From the NCBI GenBank assembly GCA_900549995.1, contig URQQ01000033.1, positions 1-53,258 on the forward strand: DNA of 53,258 nucleotides, read 5' to 3'. Every line of letters begins with the position of its first letter. Position 1 is the first letter of the stretch. Positions 15,901 through 24,576 of the stretch are shown here, one piece after another. Origin of the DNA: an uncultured Lachnospiraceae bacterium (GTDB lineage Bacteria > Bacillota > Clostridia > Lachnospirales > Lachnospiraceae). Below the pieces are notes generated by a model, which worked only from the letters and a program-made list of their open reading frames with translations, was not told the DNA's origin and searched no databases. The position numbers and the translations under genes are program-made.

Positions 15901-17193
15901 ATGGAATCAAAGAAGAAAAACAAAAGTATTTATCACTGGGTCATTTTAATCTGCTGTGTCCTGACTCTGATGTTCGCCTATTCAACACGGTTTGGACTTG
16001 CCCAGCTGTACACCACAGAAATCATTGCCGAAACTGGATTTGCAACGAGTGCATACTTTCTGACAACTACGATTGCCAGTGTCATCTGCATTTTTACCGG
16101 CCCGATTGCGGGTAAACTATTAAGAGGGAAGTATATGCGCCCTACCTTCATTATCTGCAGCATCGGCACAATGGGATTCTTCTCCTGTTATGGGCTGTGC
16201 CACAAACTTTGGCAGTTTTATCTCGTCGGCGGCCTCCAGGGTTTCTTTGCAATGGGTGCCTGTACTATACCGGTAACTGTTCTCATTACAAACTGGTTCG
16301 AAAAGAACCGCGGCCTCATGATCAGCATCGCAATGATGGGCGTCAGCCTGGGCGGAACGATTTTAAGCCCTCTGCTTTCCTGGATCATCGGACGTTATGG
16401 CTGGCGCAACGCCTATTTCATCATGGGAGCCATCAGCCTTATTGTCCTCATTCCAATCTCCGTTTTCGTTGTCCGCCGCACACCGGAAGATGTCGGCCTG
16501 GAACCATATGGACATGGAGAAGTTGTCTCCAACGCCAAGAAAAAAAGTGTCCCGGCAAGCAGCTGGAATGCAAGCCTGAAAGAAGCGAGAAAAACACCGA
16601 TCCTCTGGATGTTTGCCATCGGCGGCTTCCTAATCTATTTTACTTCCTGCATTCTGGGACACATGAGTTATTACCTTCAGCTCAGCGGATTTAACGCAGC
16701 TTCCATTGCCGCTTATATCTCAATCTACTCCATTGTAGCGATTGCAGGCAAGCTGGTGCTTGGACACATTTTCGACCGGTTCGGGCCAAAAGGCGGAATT
16801 CTCTTTGGATGCGGCACATTCCTTCTTTTCCTGATCTGTTTCATCCTCGTTCAGGGAAGCCAGTTCATGTTATACCTTGCCGCTGTCCTGTATGGTTTTG
16901 GCACATGCACAGCTACAGTAGCAATACCAATCATGACAACCAGTGTCTTTGGAGCGAAAAATTACAGTGAACTATATGGATTTATCTCTGCTTTTACAAT
17001 GACCGGTGCTGCGATCGGCAGTTCTGGAATCGGCCTTCTATATGATATTACCGGTTCCTACAGGCCAGCCCTCATCATTCTTGCGGTTCTGACTGCATTG
17101 ACAATTGTTGCAATGTTTATTTCCGTAAACCTCGGGCAGAAGCACACCTCCCACGATACGGACGCACCTGTCGGCCTGAGCCAGGAAGCATAA
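15901..17193 (+). CDS. MFS carrier of the oxalate/formate-antiporter-like group, divergent from phnWX
   Basis: A 430-residue membrane protein with about 12 hydrophobic segments and a central charged loop near residues 195-225 (VRRTPEDVGLEPYG). RGLMISIAMMGVSLGGTILSPL and GHIFDRFGPKGG are typical of the OFA/monocarboxylate branch of the major facilitator superfamily. GGAGGAG lies 7 bases before the ATG. No ABC phosphonate transporter is present, and the gene is back to back with phnWX, so it may bring in 2-aminoethylphosphonate or export a product such as acetate. That role is inference. A short imperfect hairpin with a T-run follows. Confidence 0.88.
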   Translation: MESKKKNKSIYHWVILICCVLTLMFAYSTRFGLAQLYTTEIIAETGFATSAYFLTTTIASVICIFTGPIAGKLLRGKYMRPTFIICSIGTMGFFSCYGLCHKLWQFYLVGGLQGFFAMGACTIPVTVLITNWFEKNRGLMISIAMMGVSLGGTILSPLLSWIIGRYGWRNAYFIMGAISLIVLIPISVFVVRRTPEDVGLEPYGHGEVVSNAKKKSVPASSWNASLKEARKTPILWMFAIGGFLIYFTSCILGHMSYYLQLSGFNAASIAAYISIYSIVAIAGKLVLGHIFDRFGPKGGILFGCGTFLLFLICFILVQGSQFMLYLAAVLYGFGTCTATVAIPIMTTSVFGAKNYSELYGFISAFTMTGAAIGSSGIGLLYDITGSYRPALIILAVLTALTIVAMFISVNLGQKHTSHDTDAPVGLSQEA

Positions 17194-17253
17194 GTTGATA
17201 AAAAACTGATGTATTTCCTGTCAAGAGGACAATTAAAAATGATAAATTTTTGT

Positions 17254-17293
17254 GGAGTTGCCGCACTAAGTAAATAAGTGCGCAGCTCCTTTT
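17254..17293 (+). terminator. terminator after the MFS gene
   Basis: GGAG-TTG-CCGCACT (17254-17267) pairs, with small bulges, with AGTGCG-CAG-CTCC ending at 17289, followed by four T. It is located about 60 bases after the MFS stop. Confidence 0.7.
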
Positions 17294-17321
17294 CTATATG
17301 AAAAATTACAGTGGGACTTCG

Positions 17322-17367
17322 AAGTTTCCTGTATCATCAATGGTTCATGCAAAGTTTCTTGTATCAT
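17322..17367 (+). repeat. 16-base direct repeats before the FUSC-like gene promoter
   Basis: AAGTTTCCTGTATCAT (17322-17337) recurs as AAGTTTCTTGTATCAT (17352-17367), 15 of 16 identical and 30 bases apart, ending 9 bases before a consensus -35. The position suits binding of an activator or repressor. The MarR gene just downstream of the target gene is a candidate regulator, but MarR sites are normally palindromic and this one is not. Confidence 0.6.
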
Positions 17368-17376
17368 AAATAAATA

Positions 17377-17405
17377 TTGACACCCCCTGGTAAAATGAGT
17401 ACAAT
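17377..17405 (+). promoter_or_regulatory. strong promoter of the FUSC-like gene
   Basis: Perfect TTGACA (17377-17382) and TACAAT (17400-17405) with a 17-base spacer. The start would be near 17412, giving a leader of about 115 bases with no clear structure. Confidence 0.8.
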
Positions 17406-17526
17406 ATGAATTAGTAACTCTTTGTTTACTATTTCCTTTTATTATTTCTATGACAGCGGAATCCTTTTTCTTCTGTCATCATTAACTTCTACTATTTCAC
17501 AAAAACTCAAAATTGGGGGAATCACA

Positions 17527-18543
17527 ATGAATCATAAAAAAAAGCCAGCTGATTTTTGTAAAATTGCAGCTGGGAATCTTTTGAGATGCATATTTAGTGT
17601 GCTGTTTGTAACAATATTCCAGATGATCTTCGGGGCAGAGAACACCCTGGTTGGAGTCGCAGTCTCGGTCGGAGTTACAATGTACCCGGAATGTTATACC
17701 GGGCTTCGCCCTCTTTCCATGGGAATAGCCATCGTCGTCCTTATCACAGGCGGCGGAATTGTAAGCCAGTTTTATTTTGCTTCTCCGTGGCTCGCTCTTC
17801 CGGTGAACTTTTTATTCGGTCTGCTTATCATGACTTTTACTTCTCAGCCTGCCATGCTGCAGCCCGCAATCGTCTATCTTTTAACCTTTGTATTTGCCCA
17901 GGCTACCGCTGTTCCAATGGCATTGTTTAAAAGACGTCTTCTTGCCTGCCTCATAGGCGGATTTCTGGTTACAGCCATCACGCTGATCTGTTGGAAAAGG
18001 AGAGGATATGGTGCAAATGGCCACACCCTTGCTGAACATGCAAAACAATGTCTGGAACATCCCGGATACATTCTTCGTATGTCAACAGGTCTCTCAGCAG
18101 CCATGTTCATCGGCATGATTCTGCATGTAAAAAAACCACTCTGGATCAGTATTGTCGTAATGTCTCTGACACAGCCTGAATACACCGACACAAAGGCACG
18201 GATCAAAAACCGGTCTATAGGCACAGTGTGCGGGTTTATTGCATTCATTTTCCTGCTGAGATTTCTGATTCCGGAACGGTTTCATATATTCTTCATTCTA
18301 TTTCTTGGATATATCGGATTCTTTACTACCAAGTACCGCTATAAACAGATTATTAACGCGATCTGCGCGTTGAACGCTTCTCTGCTGCTTCTGGATACCC
18401 CTCACGCACTGCTGAATCGCGCATTATGTCTTGTGACAGGAATTATCATTGTTCTGGTTCTATGGAAACTCGAGCTGACCATCCAGAAAATATACAGGAA
18501 AAGAAAACCTGTGCTGTCTGATCAACTTCCGCTTACGGATTAG
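17527..18543 (+). CDS. FUSC-like inner membrane protein
   Basis: A 338-residue protein with two blocks of membrane helices (about 25-145 and 185-320) separated by a short loop near residues 150-180. The second block, LWISIVVMSLTQPEYTDTK and the IGTVCGFIAFIFLLRFLIP that follows, resembles the fusaric-acid-resistance/aromatic acid exporter (FUSC) repeat. Such proteins are linked to efflux of aromatic or toxic compounds. The ATG at 17527 has GGGGGA upstream; an earlier in-frame start at 17422 lacks a site. A convergent MarR gene begins 30 bases after it, which fits a drug- or acid-responsive efflux unit. The substrate is unknown. Confidence 0.75.
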   Translation: MNHKKKPADFCKIAAGNLLRCIFSVLFVTIFQMIFGAENTLVGVAVSVGVTMYPECYTGLRPLSMGIAIVVLITGGGIVSQFYFASPWLALPVNFLFGLLIMTFTSQPAMLQPAIVYLLTFVFAQATAVPMALFKRRLLACLIGGFLVTAITLICWKRRGYGANGHTLAEHAKQCLEHPGYILRMSTGLSAAMFIGMILHVKKPLWISIVVMSLTQPEYTDTKARIKNRSIGTVCGFIAFIFLLRFLIPERFHIFFILFLGYIGFFTTKYRYKQIINAICALNASLLLLDTPHALLNRALCLVTGIIIVLVLWKLELTIQKIYRKRKPVLSDQLPLTD

Positions 18544-18573
18544 TCTATCCATAAGTGGAAGCCCTGGTTTGTA

Positions 18574-19008
18574 CTATTCTAACTTTGGAAGAACCTCAAG
18601 CAATATTTCCAGAGCACTTTCAAACTTTTCTATATCCTCTGGCTTTAGTTGTTCTTCCAGCCTTCCAATATAGATATCATTCTGCGCTCTTTCCTGAGCC
18701 ATATAATTTCTCGCTGCTTCGCTGATCTGCACCCGGATGCATCTTCTGTCATTTTTATCAGGAATACGCTCTAAAAACTGATGTTCATATAATTTCCCTG
18801 CAAGCTTCGTAGCCTGCTGTTTCGTGATCTTCAGACGTCCGGCAAGTTCCGTCATTGTCATAGGCCCCTCACGCCTGAGTGTCTGCAGACAATAGTACGT
18901 TTCAAGACTCATTTCACTTTTCAGGGTCTGTTTTATTGTTTTATCAATTTTATAATGCCAGTAAGGCAATACGGTCAGCAGATCCTCCATAAGTTTTTTA
19001 TTGTCCAT
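18574..19008 (-). CDS. MarR family transcriptional regulator
   Basis: A 144-residue winged-helix regulator. The HTH runs from about residue 52 to 72 (MTELAGRLKITKQQATKLAG), followed by the wing with the typical DKNDRRCIRVQISEAAR. N- and C-terminal helices would form the dimer interface. It faces the FUSC-like gene tail to tail, and lgt follows on its own strand 38 bases downstream. Ligand and target sites are not known; the FUSC-like gene is the obvious candidate target. Confidence 0.9.
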   Translation of the reverse strand: MDNKKLMEDLLTVLPYWHYKIDKTIKQTLKSEMSLETYYCLQTLRREGPMTMTELAGRLKITKQQATKLAGKLYEHQFLERIPDKNDRRCIRVQISEAARNYMAQERAQNDIYIGRLEEQLKPEDIEKFESALEILLEVLPKLE

Positions 19009-19046
19009 TCGTTTTCTTCCCTCTCCGGCCGCAAATACACTTTTTC

Positions 19047-19817
19047 TTACTGTTGTTTTTTCTTATTTGCCCTCATCCCGGCAACGACAAGTATGGCAAT
19101 TCCGGCAATACATGTGAATATCGAAATAAACTGAGAAGTAGATAATATTCCAACGCTTCCTCTCTCGATATCTCCCCGGAAAAATTCCAGAATAAATCTG
19201 CCGATACTGTAAAATGTCAGATACAAACCAACTACCTGTCCATCTGCCTTTTTAAACTTCGCCGCAAAAATAATCAGTGCAATAAAGTTCAGAAAATCCA
19301 ATGCGCTGGAGATTGTCTGTGTCGGAATGAGATTCACTCCATTCGGCGCAAACGGTGACCCTTCAAATACAACCCCAAGCGGCGATCCCGTCTCTCTCCC
19401 GTAACAGCATCCTGCCATAAAGCAGCCTACCCGGCCAAATCCCTGTGCCAGCGCAACCGACGGGATACAGATATCCAGATACTTCAGAAATTCCAGCTTC
19501 TTTGCCCTGCAGTAAATCACTGCCGCCAGAATCCCCGCGATAATCCCTCCATATACTACAAATCCTCCGCCCACATCAAGAAGAAGACTCGGATCTGCAA
19601 TAATATCCTTAATCTCTGTCAGATAATAGAGCAGCTTTGCTCCAGCCATTCCCGCAATCACTGACCAGATCGTAAGCCCAAAGATCTGTTCTGAGTCAAG
19701 CCCTGCTTTTTTAGCTCTGTATTCTCCTGTAAAATATGCCGCTATAATACCGATCCCAATCATCAGACCATATCCGTGAATTGTAAGCGGTCCTATACTG
19801 AATAAATCTGGTTTCAT
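19047..19817 (-). CDS. lgt: prolipoprotein diacylglyceryl transferase
   Basis: Integral membrane enzyme that transfers diacylglycerol from phosphatidylglycerol to the lipobox cysteine of prolipoproteins. The 256 residues form about seven membrane segments. HGYGLMIGIGIIAAYF (residues 14-29) and the Lgt signature GRVGCFMAGCCYGRETGSPLG (split over residues 128-149) are present. The C-terminal RFILEFFRGD is also conserved. GGAGG precedes the ATG. It sits alone on the minus strand upstream of the MarR gene; co-transcription with it is possible. Confidence 0.95.
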   Translation of the reverse strand: MKPDLFSIGPLTIHGYGLMIGIGIIAAYFTGEYRAKKAGLDSEQIFGLTIWSVIAGMAGAKLLYYLTEIKDIIADPSLLLDVGGGFVVYGGIIAGILAAVIYCRAKKLEFLKYLDICIPSVALAQGFGRVGCFMAGCCYGRETGSPLGVVFEGSPFAPNGVNLIPTQTISSALDFLNFIALIIFAAKFKKADGQVVGLYLTFYSIGRFILEFFRGDIERGSVGILSTSQFISIFTCIAGIAILVVAGMRANKKKQQ

Positions 19818-19917
19818 TTTATGTCCTCCAACTATGCAAGTCCAGTGTTGATGAATCTGTCCTGGCTTTTCTACTGCTGTACGATTAAAGCAATAGCATT
19901 ATCATACCACATTTTCA

Positions 19918-20637
19918 CTAAAAACACAGTGTTTCATCCTTTTTAAATTCATCCAGTTCGAATATTTCCCGCAGGCTGCCAAGAATTGCCTCTGCCTCCG
20001 CACACGGCACATCCCTGTGGACAAGAATTGTATGCATCCCGACACTTCTGGCTCCCTGCATGTCTGCCCGGGGATTATCCCCGATCATCCAGCATTCTTC
20101 CGGGTTCCCGGCTCTTTCAAGGGCTATCTGAAAGATTCCCGGGTCAGGCTTGTCAATCCCAACATTCGCAGACACAATCAGATCATCAAAATACTGAAGT
20201 ATTCCAAGTTTCTCCATCACTTCGTCCATCTCCGGATAATTATTGGAGATAATATAGTTCTTATATCCTCTCCTTCTGCTCTCTTCCAACGCCCACAGGG
20301 TGTCATCATAAAGCCCGTAACGCTTCGGGTCTATGATTTCCTGATGTACAGACGCTGCCGCTTTTCTTGCTGTCTCCTCACAGATTCCAAGCTCCAGATA
20401 TTTCTCATAGAAACGTCTCTCCGTGAAGTCCCACCATTTCATTCCCAATATCTCTGAATAATCTTTCTGCCTCGTGTCCCATGAGCAGACTTTTCCTGAG
20501 GCCACTGCCCGTATATCATCAACTGTCCCTTCATATTCCGGCATCTGTTTTTTCAATGCATCATACATTGTGATGCTCCACAGATGAGGCGAATATGTCA
20601 AAGTTCCATCAAAATCCCAGAATAGTGTTTTTCCCAT
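19918..20637 (-). CDS. HAD family hydrolase
   Basis: A 239-residue haloacid-dehalogenase-type phosphatase. The nucleophile and general acid are Asp8 and Asp10 in FWDFDGTLT. Motif II is YIISNNYPEM and motif IV is the late MIGDNPRADMQGARSVG. A helical cap lies between residues 15 and 100. The ATG at 20637 has GGGAGA upstream; 11 extra residues from 20670 would lack a site. The substrate is probably a phosphorylated metabolite and cannot be named. Its short leader has a hairpin followed by a U-rich tract. Confidence 0.85.
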   Translation of the reverse strand: MGKTLFWDFDGTLTYSPHLWSITMYDALKKQMPEYEGTVDDIRAVASGKVCSWDTRQKDYSEILGMKWWDFTERRFYEKYLELGICEETARKAAASVHQEIIDPKRYGLYDDTLWALEESRRRGYKNYIISNNYPEMDEVMEKLGILQYFDDLIVSANVGIDKPDPGIFQIALERAGNPEECWMIGDNPRADMQGARSVGMHTILVHRDVPCAEAEAILGSLREIFELDEFKKDETLCF

Positions 20638-20668
20638 ATCTTCTCCCAATGTGCAGTTTCTATGTAAC

Positions 20669-20738
20669 AAAAGAAAAAATGAGAAATTTCTTTCTCATTT
20701 ACTGGTCTTATATTACCACAAACCGGCCATTTTTTCAA
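20669..20738 (-). promoter_or_regulatory. promoter and terminator-like leader of the HAD gene
   Basis: On the minus strand TTGAAA (20738-20733) and TAATAT (20715-20710) are 17 bases apart. Starting a few bases after the predicted +1, AAATGAGAAA (20700-20691) pairs perfectly with TTTCTCATTT (20686-20677) around GAAA, followed by UUUCUUUU (20676-20669). The HAD ATG lies about 30 bases beyond. The hairpin could end transcripts early or protect the 5' end. Confidence 0.55.
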
Positions 20739-20829
20739 GTCTTGCACTTCATCTGGACTCACGGTATGCTTAGGCATAACCTTTAGAACAGACTGTACAC
20801 GGCATACGCCGTGGGAAAGAGAGAATCGC

Positions 20830-21306
20830 ATGGATCATTTTTCTTTATCTTCTTTCACAGAACTGATGCAAAGAAATGAAACTGCTGCCATTTTAAAATG
20901 CAATGAGTACACCTCATGTTACGGAGTATCCCTCACGGAAGAAGATGTCCGTGAATTGGCTGCCTTCCGCAAAGAAACTTTAAAATCTGAAGAGCGGCTG
21001 GAACTTGGGAAAAGCATTCTTAAGAAACTGATATATGAGTTCTGCGACTCCCCTTATATCTACCAGGCAAACTATGCAGAAACACTTGGGGAACTGCAAC
21101 GTATTTTTTATCTTTATAAAAATGAATGTATGGATGCGGTCAGTGATGATGAACTACTGACTGTCATGAAACAGGCATTCGACGGTTCATGCGAAGGTTC
21201 CCTGGAAAACCTTGAAGATACCGTACTCCAAAGCTTCGCGCGTAATATCAGGGATCAGTCCCCATTTTCAGATGCAGACCTGGAAAGGAGGTTTCTCCAT
21301 GACTGA
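20830..21306 (+). CDS. DUF6323-type conserved hypothetical protein
   Basis: A 158-residue soluble protein, predicted mainly helical and acidic. Stretches such as LIYEFCDSPYIYQANYAETL and the following LQRIFYLYKNECMDAVSDDEL resemble, from memory, the DUF6323 family of Firmicutes; function unknown. It shares its 3' end with the next gene (8-base overlap), so the two proteins are made together and may form a complex. A purine-rich AAAGAGAG precedes the ATG. The upstream 160 bases contain palindromes (GGTATGC/GCATAACC and ACGGCATACGCCGT) that may be regulatory. Confidence 0.65.
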   Translation: MDHFSLSSFTELMQRNETAAILKCNEYTSCYGVSLTEEDVRELAAFRKETLKSEERLELGKSILKKLIYEFCDSPYIYQANYAETLGELQRIFYLYKNECMDAVSDDELLTVMKQAFDGSCEGSLENLEDTVLQSFARNIRDQSPFSDADLERRFLHD

Positions 21307-22249
21307 ATATACACCGGAGGAACTCTTTCCCCTTCTGGACCGGATCGTCAGACGCTATACCAGCAATGAAAGTTCTTCCATCCCTTACACAAAAGTCCAA
21401 CAGCTGATGGGATCCATCTTATACTGTATCAACGGGATTTATGAGGATAGCACCTTACCGGCTTCTGTCTCCCTTCCTGCCTCTGAAGCCTACCAGATTG
21501 GCCTTCAGAAAAGGCGGGAAAAACTAGAACAGACAAAAGTTCTCTATCAGCAGATTCTGGATGGTTATCTTCCCCTCGGAAACGAATTCTGTGATGATAC
21601 AATTCTGCATGGTATCCCTGTGTTTTTCGAGCGGTATGATCTGGAATTCAATGCCCAGAATCACTTGCTGACGCTGGATTACCCGCTTCATAAAAACCTT
21701 GGATCCCTGGCAGGGATTGACCTGATTTACAGTTACCTGACATGTTTCCTCGAAGAACAAATGGCTGTATCCTCATATCCATTCCCTGTACTCATGCAGG
21801 TGCTGAAAGAATATCATCCAGATTATCGGTCGATCCCGCTTAACATGTATTCTGTAATCATGGAGCATATCCCCAGATGTGAATACCTGTCGCAAAACCC
21901 GGATACCCTCCTGACACTGCAGAGAAGATCAGATTCGCCCTCTTCTAGCGTTACATTTCAGGACGGGCAGATGATGCCGGATGAAGAGCTAAGAGAAGTT
22001 CTGGAAGAACTCCGCTCCTGCCGATATATAACTGATAAACTTGCAGTCATCCGGAAATCTGTACACAGCCTTGGAGATCTGAAAGAAATTCTTGGAGAAT
22101 GCATCTGGCCGGATGAATACCCTGAGATTTTTTCCATGCTCTCTCCTGTGGAGACAGGCATTCTTCTGGATGAGCTTCAGGAGAAGCAGAGTTTCTCCCT
22201 TTCTCTTTCTGCTTGGGAGACGGCATTGCTTGATCATTCCACAATTTAA
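21299..22249 (+). CDS. DUF6179-type conserved hypothetical protein
   Basis: A 316-residue soluble protein starting MTEYTPEELFPLLDRIVRRY. The central LTLDYPLHKNLGSLAGIDLI resembles the DUF6179 family (from memory). The ATG at 21299 is chosen because GGAAAGGAGG lies 7 bases before it, inside the preceding gene; the longer frame from 21212 would start within that gene without a site. No signal peptide, membrane segment or known catalytic motif was seen. It always appears likely to act with its overlapping partner. Function unknown. Confidence 0.65.
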   Translation: MTEYTPEELFPLLDRIVRRYTSNESSSIPYTKVQQLMGSILYCINGIYEDSTLPASVSLPASEAYQIGLQKRREKLEQTKVLYQQILDGYLPLGNEFCDDTILHGIPVFFERYDLEFNAQNHLLTLDYPLHKNLGSLAGIDLIYSYLTCFLEEQMAVSSYPFPVLMQVLKEYHPDYRSIPLNMYSVIMEHIPRCEYLSQNPDTLLTLQRRSDSPSSSVTFQDGQMMPDEELREVLEELRSCRYITDKLAVIRKSVHSLGDLKEILGECIWPDEYPEIFSMLSPVETGILLDELQEKQSFSLSLSAWETALLDHSTI

Positions 22250-22280
22250 GACCGGGGATATCCCCCCGGCCTGTCTTTAT
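22248..22280. terminator. GC-rich terminator between convergent genes
   Basis: AAGACCGGGG (22248-22257) pairs with CCCCGG and GTCTT (22264-22277, small CCT bulge), followed by TTTAT. It lies between the DUF6179 gene and the family 4 glycosidase. Confidence 0.7.
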
Positions 22281-23599
22281 TGAAAATCCTTCATATAATC
22301 ACCGTGTGCTGCAATCAATTCATCACACATATTCCGGATATCTTCTATATTCAGTTCTGCCGCTGTGTGTGGATCCAGCATCGCTGCCTGATAGATATAA
22401 TTCCTGTCTTTTGTGGCAGCGGCTTCTATTGTAAGAAGCTGTGGATTAATATTTGTCATGTTCATTGCGGCAAGCTGTACCGGAAGACGTCCCACATGGC
22501 ATGGATGAATTCCTGTCCCGTCAACCATACAGGGAACTTCCACACATGCATCTGCCGGAAGATTATCAATCAGTCCCGTATTGATCACATTTCCTCCGAT
22601 CTTATATGGTGTATCCGTCACAATTGCTTCCATAATATAAGATGCATATTCTTTGGAACGCTCATGTGTAATCTTTCCATCTGCCAGAATCTTATTTTTC
22701 TCCTCTTCCCACTCTGCAATCTGCTTGATACAGCGTCTCGGATATTCGTCAAGCGGAATGTTGTATTTTTCGATCATCTCAGGATATTTGGATTTGATAA
22801 ACAGTGGATTATATTCTGCATTATGTTCACTGGACTCGGTGCAGTAGTAACCGAAATTCTTTATGTATTCATAGCGCACCATGTCATCATGCTTTTCTTC
22901 GGCATTCTTTTTCGCTGCAAGTTCACGGATCTGCGGATACAGGTCATTGCCTTCTTTATCTTTAATGTCTAAAAGCCATCCCATATGGTTGATTCCGGCA
23001 ATTGTCTCTGTGCGTCCCTCAAGTTTATCTTCCATGCCAAGTGCCTGTAGAAGCTTCTCTGAACATACCTGGACACTGTGGCAGAGTCCAATCGTGCGAA
23101 TCTTCGTATACCGCTGCATATATCCGGTCAGCATCGCCATTGGATTCGTATAATTCATAAATAACGTATCCGGGCACACTTCTTCCATGTCTTTCGCAAA
23201 TTCTTCCATCACCGGGATTGTGCGGAGCGCTCTCATGATTCCGCCGATTCCAAGTGTATCCGCAATCGTCTGTTTCAGGCCATATTTCTTTGGAATCTCA
23301 AAATCTGTGATTGTACATGGATCGTATCCGCCAACCTGTATTGCATTTACCACGAAGTCCGCTCCCCGCAGTGCGTCCTTTCTGTTCTCCACTCCCAGAT
23401 ATGTTTTAATTACCGCTCTTCCTTCATTTACATTTTTGTTGATTGCGCTCAAAATCAGATTTGACTCCTCAAGCCGTACCTTATCAATGTCATACAACGC
23501 GATTTCGGCCTCGCACAGTGCAGGGGTACACATACAGTCCCCAAGGACATTCCTCGCAAATATTGTACTTCCAGCGCCCATAAATGTGATTTTTATCAT
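22277..23599 (-). CDS. melA: glycoside hydrolase family 4, alpha-galactosidase/alpha-glucosidase type
   Basis: NAD+- and metal-dependent glycosidase of 440 residues. The Rossmann start FMGAGSTIFARN (6-17) binds NAD+. NYTNPM (149-154), the metal ligand Cys173 in GLCHSVQ, and His205 in GINHMGW are the family 4 catalytic features. The CHSVQ form is typical of MelA-like alpha-galactosidases, which act on unphosphorylated melibiose or raffinose-type sugars, but alpha-glucosidase activity cannot be excluded. AAGGAGG precedes the ATG. An AraC regulator is divergent. No sugar transporter is adjacent, so uptake must be supplied from elsewhere. Confidence 0.9.
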   Translation of the reverse strand: MIKITFMGAGSTIFARNVLGDCMCTPALCEAEIALYDIDKVRLEESNLILSAINKNVNEGRAVIKTYLGVENRKDALRGADFVVNAIQVGGYDPCTITDFEIPKKYGLKQTIADTLGIGGIMRALRTIPVMEEFAKDMEEVCPDTLFMNYTNPMAMLTGYMQRYTKIRTIGLCHSVQVCSEKLLQALGMEDKLEGRTETIAGINHMGWLLDIKDKEGNDLYPQIRELAAKKNAEEKHDDMVRYEYIKNFGYYCTESSEHNAEYNPLFIKSKYPEMIEKYNIPLDEYPRRCIKQIAEWEEEKNKILADGKITHERSKEYASYIMEAIVTDTPYKIGGNVINTGLIDNLPADACVEVPCMVDGTGIHPCHVGRLPVQLAAMNMTNINPQLLTIEAAATKDRNYIYQAAMLDPHTAAELNIEDIRNMCDELIAAHGDYMKDFQ

Positions 23600-23720
23600 G
23601 ATATTTCCTCCTTGTCATCTTGCTTTTCTCTTTAGTCTCAATATATAATAAACCCATGGAAAATTCGATTGTATTATGTTTCATTTTATTGTAATTATGT
23701 TGCCAGATGGAGGAAGCTAT

Positions 23721-24539
23721 ATGAAAGAGCTGAATGTTTACTACTGCGGAAGGGAGCAATGTAAACCGGGACATTCTTTTGGCCCGGCTTCAAGACCCCA
23801 CTACCTGATCCATGTCATACTGCATGGCAGGGGATATTATCATGAGGGCGGCAATACCAGCACACTTAAGAAGGGCGGTTTGTTCCTGATCTGTCCCGGA
23901 GATGTCACATTCTATGAGGCAGACCCGGACGATCCGTGGGAGTATGCCTGGTTCTCCTTCGACGGGGATTCGGCGGCCTCTATCCTGGAACAATGCCAGC
24001 TTCTCACCTGTCATACGGCATCCCCCAGAGACTCTGAGAAACTCATCTCACGGATGCTGTCTTTAGTGGAAACCTACCAGACTTCTGCCGGAAACAGGCT
24101 GGAACTGCTTCACTGTGCCTATGGCGTATTTGCCGCAATGAAAGATCAGGATTCCCAGGATGTTCAGATGTCTATGGAGGACTATGTTCAGCAGGCAGTC
24201 AGCTTTATTCATCACAACTATTCCTTTGATATCAGAATCGGTGACATCGCCAGCCATATCGGTATCGACAGGACCTACCTGTATAAGCTTTTTATGAAGG
24301 AACACAGCATCTCTCCACAGCAATATTTAATCCGTTACCGATTGCACATGGGAATGAAACTGCTGAAAGAAACAAATATGACCATCTCCGAAGCCGCACT
24401 TTCCTGCGGTTTCAAAGACAGCCAGTCTTTTTGCCACCATTTTAAAAAATCCACCAACATGACTCCCGGTGATTACCGGCGTCAACAGGGCGATGCCTAC
24501 CCGGCACTCTTCCCGGTTCACAGCCAACCTGTCAGATAG
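23721..24539 (+). CDS. AraC family regulator of the family 4 glycosidase
   Basis: A 272-residue one-component regulator. The N-terminal cupin (residues 1-150; HVILHGRGYYHEGG and GGLFLICPGDVTFYEADP) should bind a sugar. Two helix-turn-helix units follow: IRIGDIASHIGIDRTYLYKLF and ISEAALSCGFKDSQSFCHHF, ending with MTPGDYRRQ. The ATG at 23721 has GGAGG 7 bases upstream; the longer frame from 23676 has none. Divergent from melA with 121 bases between starts, it most likely activates melA in response to an alpha-galactoside, as in other MsmR/RafR-like regulators. Confidence 0.88.
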   Translation: MKELNVYYCGREQCKPGHSFGPASRPHYLIHVILHGRGYYHEGGNTSTLKKGGLFLICPGDVTFYEADPDDPWEYAWFSFDGDSAASILEQCQLLTCHTASPRDSEKLISRMLSLVETYQTSAGNRLELLHCAYGVFAAMKDQDSQDVQMSMEDYVQQAVSFIHHNYSFDIRIGDIASHIGIDRTYLYKLFMKEHSISPQQYLIRYRLHMGMKLLKETNMTISEAALSCGFKDSQSFCHHFKKSTNMTPGDYRRQQGDAYPALFPVHSQPVR

Positions 24540-24546
24540 CGATCGC

Positions 24547-24576
24547 AGGCACCGGCAGCTGCAACTGCCAGTGCCT
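24547..24576. terminator. possible terminator hairpin between araC-type and SRAP genes
   Basis: AGGCAC-C-GGCAG (24547-24558) pairs with CTGCC-A-GTGCCT (24565-24576) apart from one C/A mismatch. There is no T-run on either side, so termination efficiency is uncertain. It overlaps the stop codon of the SRAP gene. Confidence 0.5.

Noticed and set aside
22280..22972. 230-codon plus-strand frame opposite the family 4 glycosidase
   Set aside because: Antisense to a gene with all catalytic motifs; low-complexity Cys/Ile/Phe translation; no ribosome site.
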